Assembly (NCBI GenBank): GCA_905250075.1
Contig: CAJNOP010000031.1
Location: 136,869 to 200,868 of the forward strand
Reading direction: 5' to 3'
DNA length: 64,000 bases
Origin: Rotaria sp. Silwood1
Taxonomy: Eukaryota; Rotifera; Eurotatoria; Philodinida; Philodinidae
Shown in pieces: positions 1 to 11,455 of this stretch. The notes beneath the pieces are model-generated. The model worked only from the letters and a program-made list of their open reading frames with translations. It was not told the DNA's origin and ran no database searches. The position numbers were made by a program, and so were the translations under genes. Positions within the stretch are counted from its first letter, which is position 1, and every line of letters starts with the position of its first letter.

Positions 1-421
1 CTTGGGAACGATATAAGATAGAAACATGCAATTTGGTGCGAATATGGCAGACTATGAGGAAAATAGAGTTAACGAGGCCAATTAAAAATCGGTCTCAATT
101 AACAATAAAAATTGGTTGTATTGATCGCTATGATTCATAGAGCAAATAAAACAATCCAGTGTACAATATGATGTAATAACTTTTGAACTTTTTCTCTCAC
201 GTATTTGACTTTATAGTAGGAAACATATTGCTATACATTATTGAATGATTATGTAGTAAATGATATTGATATTTGCATCCGCTTTTCTACGTGCAATAAC
301 GATCCATACTTGAAAATGTTCATCATAGGTTGATTCTTTTGTTTTAGTGCACGTTCTTATATATCTATGCTTATTGAACATGTGCACAATGATAAGAGCA
401 ATTTCATCTGAAGTAACCAAA
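1..421. other. 5' flank of the receptor gene, no gene seen
   Basis: AT-rich DNA with no supported coding sequence. It should hold the promoter and 5' UTR of the receptor gene that follows, but no convincing TATA box or other site stands out. Confidence 0.5.
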
Positions 422-3400
422 ATGATTCTAGAATTTCTTCTAATAAGTTGGTGTCAATGGATATTTATTTATTGTCAATTAAATCTTTATAATACTGATC
501 GAACAATTAATGATATTTCTTTACAATTTGATTGTTTGTATTATCGTGTACGTTATGAAAAATTAGCCTATCAAGAATTATCAAATGTAATTGATAATAC
601 AATTCCATATTGTTTCCGTCTGATAAATCCAAGCGAAATGTTAATTTTAGATTTTGAGAATATACGTGATCGAAGCTATACTTTCGATGAATTACGTCTT
701 AATAATATTACGACACAACAACTTCTGTCATGGTCTGCTGCAATCGATCTTATTGAACAGTATCAGTTTTATCTCAATGAAATAAATCCTTCTCTATCGT
801 CATTATCGAATGAATTATTCTATAATTGTACAAAACCGTGGTTTGGTCTTCGATGTCAATATTCGTTTGAATTTAGTGAAGAATTGTCAGTAAATCGTAT
901 TGTTGAAGCCGAATTCTCTAGAAAAACATCATATTCCGAATCGTCTAAAATATTAACAAAATTGCCATGTTATATTCATCTTAAATGTGATCGTGGTGGA
1001 CCTTTATTATGTCTCGATTGGCGTGAAGTATGTGATGGACGTGTTGATTGTCTTGATGGAGGTCTTGATGAAGCATTTTGTTTTGATATGGAAATCAATG
1101 AATGTAGTGAAAATGAATATCGATGTCATAATGGTTTGTGTATTCCAGAAGAATTTTGGAACGATGGTACAGGTGATGCTGATTGTCTTGATCGATCCGA
1201 TGAAATAGCTAATATGCCATATTCAAGATCTTGTTTTAAAGATCCGACATTTCGTTGTGAAGAACATTCTTGCAGAACGAATTGGCATCAATTTCCATGC
1301 GGAGATGGACAATGTGTACAAAAATTTGATAAATGTCATAATGGACGACATGCTCTATTAATTCAATCGATGACATTGCAAGGTCATTTATCAGATAAAT
1401 GTTGGATTGCAATGATTTGTCTTACCATGCTGATTAATGATGTCAATGGGATATCATGTCAAACTTGGCTAATGAATGATTCAGTCATAGAATTTCTTCA
1501 AAATTGTGATTCTATTTTTCAATTTCCAACGATTCCTGTTCATTTTGGTCATATTCGTTTTTTATATGAACAATCTTATTTAAAATTTAATCAAAGTTCA
1601 TTTATGTTACCCGATTATGTTTGTTACGATGAAAAATTATGTGATTGTATTATACCGACATTTTTTCATGAAAATCTTACTTGTTTACATAGTCATGAAT
1701 TACAATTACAATTAAGTATTTCTGGACATCCATGGATTGATATGATTTTAGAAATTAATTCTCATTTTTCGTCTTGTTTAATTACGCATACATTTTTCGA
1801 TAAGAAAACAATGTATCAATATGATTCATTACTCTATTATTGTCAAAATTCATCTAAGATTATTTCCAAGCATCGTATTACTGATGAAAATAAAGATTGT
1901 TGTATGGATGATGATGAAGATCATCAACTTAGTTGTTTACTCAATGATAAATATCGAATTAAATGTTCTAATCAAAGTATTTGTCTATCATCATTACATT
2001 CAATTCACGATTGTCCTGAATCTCAAAATCAATATTATCATCATGTTCCATTTCATATATTTTGTGATGGTTTTGAAGAACATTTCTTTGAAGATTTTAA
2101 TGGTCAAAGTTATACAGATGAATCAGAATGTAATTATTGGCCATGTAATAATATTTATTCACAATGTGATGGTTACTGGGCGTGTTCCAATGGAGAAGAT
2201 GAAGATAATTGTCATCATAAAATATGTCCCTCTGCAACGCATCCATGTATATCTCCGGTTAATTATTCGTTAACTTGTTTATCTGCTGAACGAATTGGTG
2301 ATGAAATTGATGATTGTCTTGGAGCATCTGATGAACTTTACTTCTGTCGACAAATATATCCTTTAAAAAAAGACTATGAACGTTTTCGTTGTATCAATAG
2401 TGATCTATGTTTGTCAGCATCTGAACTGTGCAATAATATTCAATCTTGTCCACTTGGTGATGATGAAAAATTTTGTAAAAATCATCGATTTATATGTCAA
2501 GAAGACTCGACTAGTAATCATAGTTTAGTGGAAAATGTTCTTTGTCAACTAAGTGAATATAAAAGAAGTAGAACACTTTATTTTTCAATTCGTACTGGAG
2601 TTGTTTATCCACAGTCAAAATCTGCCATTATAGAATCGACTATTCCATGGACAAACGAACAACAGCATGGTAATTTAAAAATTACTCAATCCCGAATAAA
2701 TAATAATTCATGGCCATGGTATTGTAATCGAGGACTTACTACTCGTATTTGGTTTAGAAATGATCGATTTAAGCATGTATGTATGTGTCCACCGAGTTAT
2801 TATGGAGATTTATGTCAATATCAAAATGAACGAGTAAGTCTAACATTAGGATTAATTAGAGCTGAGAAACATAATGTTTATTCTATTATTATTATGTTAA
2901 TTGATGACAATGATGAACGACAAGAAATCGATTCATATGATCAATTTGATTATGCACCTAGTCGAAGTTGTGGAATTAAATTAAATCGTTATCTGTTATA
3001 TTCAACACGACCAAAAAATATTTCGAAAAATTATAGTATACGTATTGATGCATTCGAAAAAAATACTATGACTTATCGTGGAAGTTGGCATTTATCGATA
3101 CCGTTTCTTTTTTTACCTGTTAATAGACTATCTACTCTACTTGCTATTTCCTATCATCCAGTTCCAATATCATTCGACTGCTCGATCATATGTAAGAATG
3201 GTGAATGTATTAAATATTTAAACAAAAATAAGTCTTTCTGTCGATGTTTTTCTGGTTGGTCAGGTGTTCAATGTAATATACCAATCAATTGTAAAAGTTG
3301 CTCGTCGGATTCAATTTGTGTGGGTACAGTAAAAAATCGGCCGATATGTGTATGCTCTTTAACTAAATTCGGACCACGATGTCTTCTTACATCATTATGT

Positions 3401-5104
3401 ACAATAAATGCTTGCGAAAATAATGGTCAGTGTATTTCAACGGATCTAAGCGTTTCTGGTAATGATTATGCTTGTATTTGTCCTGATCAATTTTTTGGAC
3501 CTAAATGTCAATATGTTAAAGCTAAACTCGATGTATCTTTAGAAAATCTGGATATTCCGTCTTATCTAACGGCATTTTTCTTTACCGTGTCTGAACAATC
3601 AGAACCAACATGCACAATTATGCTTCAAAAATTAACACTTTTTCAGCGAATTGTAACATTTCGTATTTCTGTTCCATATCATATTGTCATCATTAAGTCA
3701 AGCGAAAAATTTTATCTTGGTGTTGTTCAACAATCTCCAAAGATTGATATTTCTACATCAATTAATCCTACTCGAGAATGTTTTCCTATCGAAGAAATAT
3801 TTAATTCTACTCTTATGAAAATGTCTCAATTTCATCGAATTAAATTCTATCATATTCCCTGTCAAACTAATCTTCATCTGAATTGTTTTATCGATGAAAC
3901 ATATTTATGTTTATGCACTACTGATCATCATGCAAATTGTGTTGAATTTAATCGTCATAAAAATCTTCAATGTCCATCAACACATTACTGTGCGAATGGA
4001 GCACAATGTTTGCAGGATCATCCTAATTGTCCATCAGCAATCATCTGTGTTTGTACTGAATGTTTTTTTGGCAATCAATGTCAATTTTATTCGAAAGGTT
4101 TTGGTATAACATTAGATGAAATTTTAGGTTATGAAATTAAACGTAATGTTTTTCTATTTAAACAACCATTTTCAGTAAAACTAAGTGCTATAATAACCAT
4201 GATTATGTTTACAATAGGAATTATAAATGGTATTTTTTCAATTTTAACATTTAAAAATAAAACATCTCAAGCAGTTGGTTGTGGAATATATCTTCTTGCA
4301 TCATCAATAACTTCATTATTAATTGTGATTTTATTTACATTAAAATTTTGGTTTCTTATTCTTTCTTATATTGATTTTTTTGCACAAAGAATTATTCTTT
4401 ATGCAAATTGTATTTTAATTGAACCTCTATTAAAAGTTCTTTTATATATAGACAATTGGTTAAATGGTTGTGTAGCTGCAGAAAGGGCACTTGCTGTTTT
4501 TAAAGGTATCCATTTTGATAAGACAAAAAGTAAAAGAATAGCTAAATGGATAATTTGTTTTATTATATTTATTAATATTATTCTTGTTATTCCTCAATTA
4601 TCATATCTTCATTTATTCTATGATCAAAAAGAAGAACGTACATGGTGTGTAGTACTCTATTCATCATTTTTACATATTTATAGTTCATTTATAATTTTTT
4701 TTCATTTTTTCACACCATTTTTTATTAATTTATTCTCAGCTATTTTCATTATAATTACAACTGGTCGTCAAAAAGGTGTTAGAAAAAGTGAACTTCATTA
4801 TATGAAACAATTTAAAAATAAATTAAAACAACATAAACATCTTCTTATTAGTCCTGTTATTCTTATTATTTTATCATTACCTCGTTTAATAATTTCATTT
4901 ACATTAGATTGTAAGAAATCATCGAAACATTTTTGGTTATATCTTATTGGTTATTTTGTTTCATTTATGCCATCAATACTTGTATTTGTTGTATTTGTTT
5001 TACCATCAACAGTTTTTAAAAAAGGATTTAAAGAGGCAATGTTTCATGGTCGACAACGTGCTCCTTTATTAAAAATGAATTTTCATTCAAATAAACGTTC
5101 TTGA
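422..5104 (+). CDS. LDLR-A/EGF-repeat seven-transmembrane receptor, single exon
   Basis: Predicted cell-surface receptor of 1,560 residues from one uninterrupted exon. I chose the ATG at 422 because it begins a hydrophobic signal peptide (MILEFLLISW...); in-frame ATGs at 380 and 389 precede it. The ectodomain has LDL-receptor class A modules, recognised by Cys spacing and acidic ends (CDGRVDCLDGGLDEAFC, NGEDEDNC, GDDEKFC), in the N-terminal half, then several EGF modules (CRCFSGWSGVQC, CICPDQFFGPKC, CVCTECFFGNQC). From about residue 1250 seven hydrophobic segments form a rhodopsin-like 7TM bundle, followed by a short basic tail. The fold suggests a G-protein-coupled receptor for an extracellular ligand; the ligand is unknown. 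The architecture recalls relaxin-receptor-like and bdelloid-expanded receptors. No internal stop or frameshift is visible, so it looks functional. The exact family is an inference. Confidence 0.85.
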   Translation: MILEFLLISWCQWIFIYCQLNLYNTDRTINDISLQFDCLYYRVRYEKLAYQELSNVIDNTIPYCFRLINPSEMLILDFENIRDRSYTFDELRLNNITTQQLLSWSAAIDLIEQYQFYLNEINPSLSSLSNELFYNCTKPWFGLRCQYSFEFSEELSVNRIVEAEFSRKTSYSESSKILTKLPCYIHLKCDRGGPLLCLDWREVCDGRVDCLDGGLDEAFCFDMEINECSENEYRCHNGLCIPEEFWNDGTGDADCLDRSDEIANMPYSRSCFKDPTFRCEEHSCRTNWHQFPCGDGQCVQKFDKCHNGRHALLIQSMTLQGHLSDKCWIAMICLTMLINDVNGISCQTWLMNDSVIEFLQNCDSIFQFPTIPVHFGHIRFLYEQSYLKFNQSSFMLPDYVCYDEKLCDCIIPTFFHENLTCLHSHELQLQLSISGHPWIDMILEINSHFSSCLITHTFFDKKTMYQYDSLLYYCQNSSKIISKHRITDENKDCCMDDDEDHQLSCLLNDKYRIKCSNQSICLSSLHSIHDCPESQNQYYHHVPFHIFCDGFEEHFFEDFNGQSYTDESECNYWPCNNIYSQCDGYWACSNGEDEDNCHHKICPSATHPCISPVNYSLTCLSAERIGDEIDDCLGASDELYFCRQIYPLKKDYERFRCINSDLCLSASELCNNIQSCPLGDDEKFCKNHRFICQEDSTSNHSLVENVLCQLSEYKRSRTLYFSIRTGVVYPQSKSAIIESTIPWTNEQQHGNLKITQSRINNNSWPWYCNRGLTTRIWFRNDRFKHVCMCPPSYYGDLCQYQNERVSLTLGLIRAEKHNVYSIIIMLIDDNDERQEIDSYDQFDYAPSRSCGIKLNRYLLYSTRPKNISKNYSIRIDAFEKNTMTYRGSWHLSIPFLFLPVNRLSTLLAISYHPVPISFDCSIICKNGECIKYLNKNKSFCRCFSGWSGVQCNIPINCKSCSSDSICVGTVKNRPICVCSLTKFGPRCLLTSLCTINACENNGQCISTDLSVSGNDYACICPDQFFGPKCQYVKAKLDVSLENLDIPSYLTAFFFTVSEQSEPTCTIMLQKLTLFQRIVTFRISVPYHIVIIKSSEKFYLGVVQQSPKIDISTSINPTRECFPIEEIFNSTLMKMSQFHRIKFYHIPCQTNLHLNCFIDETYLCLCTTDHHANCVEFNRHKNLQCPSTHYCANGAQCLQDHPNCPSAIICVCTECFFGNQCQFYSKGFGITLDEILGYEIKRNVFLFKQPFSVKLSAIITMIMFTIGIINGIFSILTFKNKTSQAVGCGIYLLASSITSLLIVILFTLKFWFLILSYIDFFAQRIILYANCILIEPLLKVLLYIDNWLNGCVAAERALAVFKGIHFDKTKSKRIAKWIICFIIFINIILVIPQLSYLHLFYDQKEERTWCVVLYSSFLHIYSSFIIFFHFFTPFFINLFSAIFIIITTGRQKGVRKSELHYMKQFKNKLKQHKHLLISPVILIILSLPRLIISFTLDCKKSSKHFWLYLIGYFVSFMPSILVFVVFVLPSTVFKKGFKEAMFHGRQRAPLLKMNFHSNKRS

Positions 5105-5506
5105 TAACATGCTATTTTAATATACATATAATTAAAGAATTAGAAATATGATAGTTTTGATTCTATGTTATTATCTTTGTCGTATTGTTGCTTCATTCTA
5201 ACATGTCCATTCGCTTTATGTCCTCGCAATGTCTACACTATTAGTGTATTTCTGAACACAAAACCTATAAAAATGTTCATTTCATGAGTAATTGATATTA
5301 AAAATCTCTTTCTTGTCATATATTAATTGGTATGGCTTTGTCTGAAAATTCACTCTTGTATCTTTTCAAAATGTATCACTTGAATGTTTTCTTTCTTTTT
5401 TTATACTAGACATAAGTAGTTATTTTAAAAAAATTAGATGTAATATGAGTATTGAGAACACAGAAGTTGTAACAATGAAATAAACTATTTGAATAAAGAT
5501 TGGTGC

Positions 5507-5556
5507 GGTCCTATGGTCTAGCGGTTAGGACATTGGACTCTGAATCCAGGAGCCCC
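5507..5556 (+). pseudogene. Truncated tRNA-Gln (CTG anticodon) relic
   Basis: The 5' half of a tRNA is clear: acceptor strand GGTCCTA, a D-arm with A-box TGGTCTAGCGG, and an anticodon arm with CTG at 5540-5542, flanked by U33 and a purine 37. The expected T-arm (GGTTCGAAT-like B box) and the 3' acceptor strand are missing; after about 5556 the sequence is AT-rich. Without a B box, polymerase III transcription and folding are unlikely, so this is a truncated copy or the head of a tRNA-derived SINE. Confidence 0.7.
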
Positions 5557-8500
5557 AGTGAGATTATTTTATTATTATGTTCACTTTTATTTGACATTTC
5601 AGTAAACCTTTTGTAATCTTTTTTTTTTCAATCATAGTTATTTTGTATGATAACTCATATTATTATATATCCCAGTCAAAAGAATAATGGAAAAATGATC
5701 ATTAAAATGCATTATTTTCCGTAGCTAGACCATTTTAACCATTAAAATGCATTTTTAAAGGTGAATAATGCTAAAATGTTCATTAAAATGCATATCAAGT
5801 CATTATTAAATAACTTTGACCATTTTATGATCGCAAAGTCTATTTTTTCGAAATTTTCAGCTAATAGAAATATGTTTATATTTTCTAAAAATTATATAAT
5901 TTTTTGGACTTTCCTTATCAACCGTTTAAATTCTCCATAACATTCAAGAATGTAGTTCGGAACTCACACTAAAAGTCAAGAGGAATTTCCGATCCTTATG
6001 AAGTCAAACATAAAAGTAGTTAGAAATAGTTAGTTTTTTCATGGTTTTTAATAATGAATTGAAAAGCGTCGAATTAGGAAAAATCGTACTCTTCATAATA
6101 CCACTGAATTTAAAATTTTTTTGTTGGAGATCGAATGCTCGTAGTTAAAAATAGCATCCGCTTTTTCTAAAGACCGGGGATCTTATTTTTGTTCATCAAA
6201 TGCACGGTACATCATAGGCAGCTGGCATAGCACTGTTTTTTCTGACTCGTAAAGAACGAAAACAATTCTAAAGCATTGAGGTAAATGAAGTCATCAAAGG
6301 TATAGTATAAAAGATTAAGAATTTACGTCTTCTCTATATTCGAACAAAATCAGAATTTCGATCATATTCTAAAACCGCACGTAAATAAAATTAGACTTCT
6401 AATTTGAATGAAGCTGAATTGTTAGTTTGAAAACACAATTGTAATTCATCTATATGAGACACATTACAAGAAATAAAGCTAAAAGATATTGCTTTCGATT
6501 CAAATTAAGTCATGATCACTATTATTATTCTTATTGAGTTTATTTGTTATGTTAAAATAGTCAGAAAAATCAGAATAGACATAGTTATTTTTTATTTGAC
6601 AACACCTTTGTGACGAAACAATATATTCAATTCATGACGCATTAGTCTGACAATTTATAAATATTTATACAAAATTTGTTTTCTCTAATGATACTTTGTT
6701 AATGAAGCATTCTCAATTTTTTACAGGAATACTCTTGATGATAACGAACGCCTGAGAATATCTATGAAAACCTGTTGACATGATTGACTTTTTGCCTAAT
6801 TTTTTTACTAAGACAGTTTATCTTACTCTGGATCCTTCTAAAAATACATCTCTATATTGACCAATTAGATAATTGCTATACACTGTGATGTTATTTTTCA
6901 GAATAGTATAACACAGCTTTATACAGTAGTAATGGATACAATTAGCTATGACTAACGTATAGTGTTCTCTTCTTCTATGCTACTTTCTTTTTAAGTAGAA
7001 AAGGTATTGTTGTTTATCATAGTCGTGTTTACTTTTCCATATTTGCAGAAATATCTATGCTCAAATTAATATAGAAAAAGATAGATCTTCAACAACCTAC
7101 ATAAAAATATAAGAAGAATAGCAAAGATAAACGTGTGTTGTAATTTTTTTCACACATGTTTAAACGTACCGAGTATTTAATTGGACATGTTTAATAACTT
7201 TTGTATCACACTAATTTTTCTCCTTTAATATTTATATTGTTGCGAAGGAGAGAACAGTAGTATAGATAAACAGCGATTTTACATGTATGTGTTGACTTAT
7301 GTACGTGCATCTACGTAAAATGATCAACTGACCTAAATGTCTATGCTCACTTATATTTTTTCATAAAGAAATGCATTATCAGTTGTTAGATTAGCATTTC
7401 AATTTAACTGTAATTTTTTTCATTAAGCTGTTCTCAAGTTTCATGTCACAATTTCTTCGAAACAATGGTTTAAGAGCAAGGTATATCCCATTAATGAACG
7501 AATAATCGGGAGTTGTAGTCTTTTACATTTTATTTTATGAATGAAGCACAATATTTATAGTTTTTATTTCGAATAAATTTTCAGTTTGAGATAATTGCAT
7601 TTTTATCATCATCTTCATATATGCAATTATTAATATATCTATTTATATTTATACTTGCGCGACTACTTGAATATTATTTTTTCTTTTCTTTTCTGTTTTA
7701 ATATTCTGTTGCTCAATGTCTAAATTATCTGATTGGTTTATTCCTATTGGTCAATGGTCGTTTTTGTCTCGGAACAAAGAAAAGCACACTGATAGAAAAG
7801 GAAAGAAGAACATCAATTTGATTCATTTGAAACATGGATAATCTATTTGTAACATGCTAATCGTCTCTCCGCATAACACACTCAAAACATTTTACACTAT
7901 AAACGAAATAATAGTAATAAAAAGAACGATTCTCTGATTTAGAGCAATTTACACGTTTGAGAATGTTTTATTCAAATAAATTATTTGTGTAATTTACTAG
8001 TACGGTCTACCTCTTCTTTCATGTCTCTAACTTAAATGAGCATGACACCAGTTTTTTTTTCAATTTATTAGAAACAACATTGGGTGTTGGATCTTATAAT
8101 TAAATTTTATGTTAACGACTAATAATATCCAACACATACGGAGACGTCAGTGATAAATTATAGCAGTTTACTACAAAACAAAGAAATCTGTTTCGTATTC
8201 TGTTTTGAATAAAACAGTGAGACATATTTTAAGTCTATTTTAATAAAATTCTGTCTGTTGGCGAGTAACGTACATGAGCGGTTGATATAATTGAAAAAGT
8301 ATACCAATAGTCATTGTATAGAGGATACACTGAGTAAAATATGTACGATATCTCTTGTACGAAGAAGTGAATAAATGAAAAGACGAGTTGAATATTTAGA
8401 AAACTTAGTACATAGATTAATCACTCGTTCGCTGATGAAGTATTTCATGAGATATTTCTCCTTTTTTAGACGACAACTGTAGTCAATTATTGGCATTTCG

Positions 8501-11104
8501 GTATACATTAAGTATCTTCACGTTCATATGTGTGACATACATATAAGATCTAACTGACAATGTTATTTCAATTAAATTGAAAAAACCTGCAAGCATCATT
8601 TATTTAGATGAGAATATACTATTCTTTATGATTTAAAGTATTTCATAGAGTTTTCACCTTATCTATCCAACTCTCGCATAACTTCTTGCACCATGCTCTA
8701 GTTTCTTAATTCCAAAATAGAGTCTTTATAGTTTCATTTAAAACATTTCTTTATCTATATACAGAGTGTCCCAAAAGTCATTTTACGCTTAATATTGTAT
8801 TTAACATATATCTTCAATATGAAGATCTTAAATCTTATTCATATATATCCTTGTATTCAGGAGTAGGATACATATTACCACTAATATTCTTGCTTTCGAC
8901 AGCAATAGTTTCTTGAATAAAAATACAAATATATCTTATTTACTTCTGTATGATTGTAACAAAGTTTGGTTGTTATGCTGTTTCACTAAACTTTCTAGTT
9001 GTTCAAATCTGGGTAGGACCTTTTTTTTCTTTTTCTCTCTCTTTCATTTCTTCTGTCAATACTGACGTGACGTAGGGGAAAAGAAAAAAGTTCTGTTGTT
9101 TTCTTTCTTTTTTTCGTACCTTTTAATGTATTTTTGTTTAAAATTTTTGTTTTTAATAGACTTTCTAATCTCAACAATAAAATAAGTTAATATATTAATA
9201 AAGATTTGAAAAATAATAAACTTTAAGCATGTACTGTAACAAGACAATACAATATTTCTTTATTTAACATATTTCTGCTTCCTGTTCCAGTATGTACCTA
9301 TTCTTTTTCAAGACTAAAGAAAAAATTCATTTTTCCCTATTTAAATTTTCAGTAATCAATAACAAAACAAATCTTCTAAGAACAATAAAACTGAATCAAT
9401 TGAATTTAGAATTATCATCTCTTTTGATTTTGTCCAGAAACAAATATTTATGTAATATAACTTTATTTCATGTAATCATCTTATTCTTTCGTTATTTATT
9501 TTATTATTTAAGGAATAAAATCATTCAAAATTACAGAAGTACGCTTTTCGCAACTCGTATATTTGTATTACTTAGGATTTTAGACTTTCATCGTAATATG
9601 TATGAAAAATACCGCAAGAGAACATTGAAGAAAGAGAATAGGTTAATAAGTTAAGCTTATTCGGATGTAAATCATTTTATGAAAATATTATATGAGAGTT
9701 AGAATAAAATCTGCTAATAAGACACGTAAGCAATTTTATCGATATTGAACAAATAAATGCAGTTAGTCGTAAAATCAATTTTCGTGTTTATATCACGTTT
9801 GTTTAATGTATCAATATGCTCTCGTATTATATTCATCGTTGCGGTTTTTACTTGAGCCTCAGGACTAGCATTCATTGGTATCCAGCATATGTCAAAGTTG
9901 TGCTACTTTCCCCTGGAGATATTTAATAAATTATTAAATATTTGGACGAGAGCTTTGACTACATTGATTTACGCAAGAACTTTTAGGATTTTTAGAATAG
10001 TTGGAAATGAGTGCCACTCTCGCAAATATTATTGCTACAATGGTAATAATCATTCATTTTACACAATAAGCAGCTATCAAAAATATCATAAGACAAATGA
10101 TTGACAGCAACAAAACATCATTCATAAGTAAATTGCCGATTTATAACATCTTCTAACTTTTCGATATTTTGATATGTTCGACATTTTTTCTTTGAACATT
10201 CTCATACTTCTAGATTTCTAATTCAACATTTTTTTTCCACCGTTTTTATACTATTCCTCGTCATACTTGCATATGAATATCATCCATTCTCGACAAACAA
10301 AATATTTCCAATGTACCGACAGAAGTTCTTGGAATTATAATGTCGCTTTAAGTTTCATAACTGTTTTAGGTTAAATCTGAGAACACCAAGTAGTCACTCT
10401 TGCTATCTTCTTCGTAGAGTCATTCATCATATATTGATGTGATCTTAAAAAATCTATAGCTATTGAATACTATGCTTACTAGAGCTCTATATATTAGAAA
10501 ATAAATAAGTAATATTGCGGTAACAATTAAACTGCTAATATCTGGTGTAAATGAAGAGACAATATTCACACCCACGCCTATACTCTAAATATGGATTATT
10601 ATAGATAATTTATCGAACTTGTTCAATGATTTCATATGTAAGCTCAGAAATGGAACAAACAGATCGGTACTCATTATTGATATTATCTCTGCTTTCACGA
10701 AAAAGCTCCGCTTATCTTGTAGCTTTTGAAAATGATAGAGCGTTAGGGCCGAAAGCTGTTATAAATTCCTCGTGAATCGTCTTGAAATTTATCCCCCCAG
10801 TAATTCAAATTCAAGTATAGTATCGACTGAATTCGTTATCCATTTTTCAATTTTTCTTTTCGTTGAGATTCGATTTTACATGAAAGAATATTATAACTGA
10901 ACTCAAAATAGATTTATTTTATGTACTTTTATAAGTAAGGCATTCTACTATTTCTTGATGCAATAGACTCTTTAATTTTTATTACTTTATGAAATTGGGT
11001 CACACATTATCAGAACTTTTAGTCAGTTCTACGTATTATTTTGAGTTTTTACATCCAAATTCATTTATCCATATGTGAAAAGTCGATTAATATTTCGTAG
11101 TTCT
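5557..11104. other. Gene-poor AT-rich region
   Basis: No coding sequence could be supported on either strand; the open frames here are short, low-complexity and without recognisable motifs. At 5690-5800 the word CATTAAAATGCAT occurs three times. At 8764-8784 the phrase GAGTGTCCCAAAAGTC resembles a transposon end but has no partner. Otherwise nothing is seen. Confidence 0.5.
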
Positions 11105-11455
11105 TTTGCTTTAGGCGGATAATTGTTATAATCACAATAAAGTGTATATCGCACTCTTTCTAGAATGTTCTTGATTCGTTTCTTGAAACACTGATATCAT
11201 CGTTTCTTTATGTAATACACGTTATATCACAATATATTTTCAAATATTGGAATGTAGTGCATCATGTCTAATGAAAAACAAATATATATTTGTGATTGTG
11301 AATGAAAGATTACTAATTATATACAGTAAGAGAAAAAATTGAATAATGTATCATGAAACTTGCATGTTTATCGCATCATGTAACCTTCAAGTGCATTGTT
11401 TGTGCGATATGTAATTTCAATCGAGGGAGAACGATTCCATCGGAATAACTGGAAT
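11105..11455 (-). pseudogene. Decayed MULE-type transposase fragment (copy 1)
   Basis: Read on the minus strand, this matches the relic at 44.2-44.5 kb: a segment reading RWNRSPSIEITYRTNNALEG, then a divergent intron-like gap, then HDALHSNI-KYI and MISVFQE. The W-N, RTNN-LEGYH and PNIW-type words are typical of the C-terminal part of Mutator-like (MULE) transposases. Stop codons interrupt every reading frame and the splice junction is eroded, so it is a non-functional relic, older than the 44-kb copy. No terminal inverted repeats were found around it. Confidence 0.55.

Noticed and set aside
987..2273. Additional short frames inside the receptor exon
   Set aside because: Shadow frames of the 1,560-residue receptor, lacking Cys spacing or signal peptides.
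8762..8790. Transposon end GAGTGTCCCAAAAGTC
   Set aside because: A single occurrence with no partner, TSD or coding sequence nearby.
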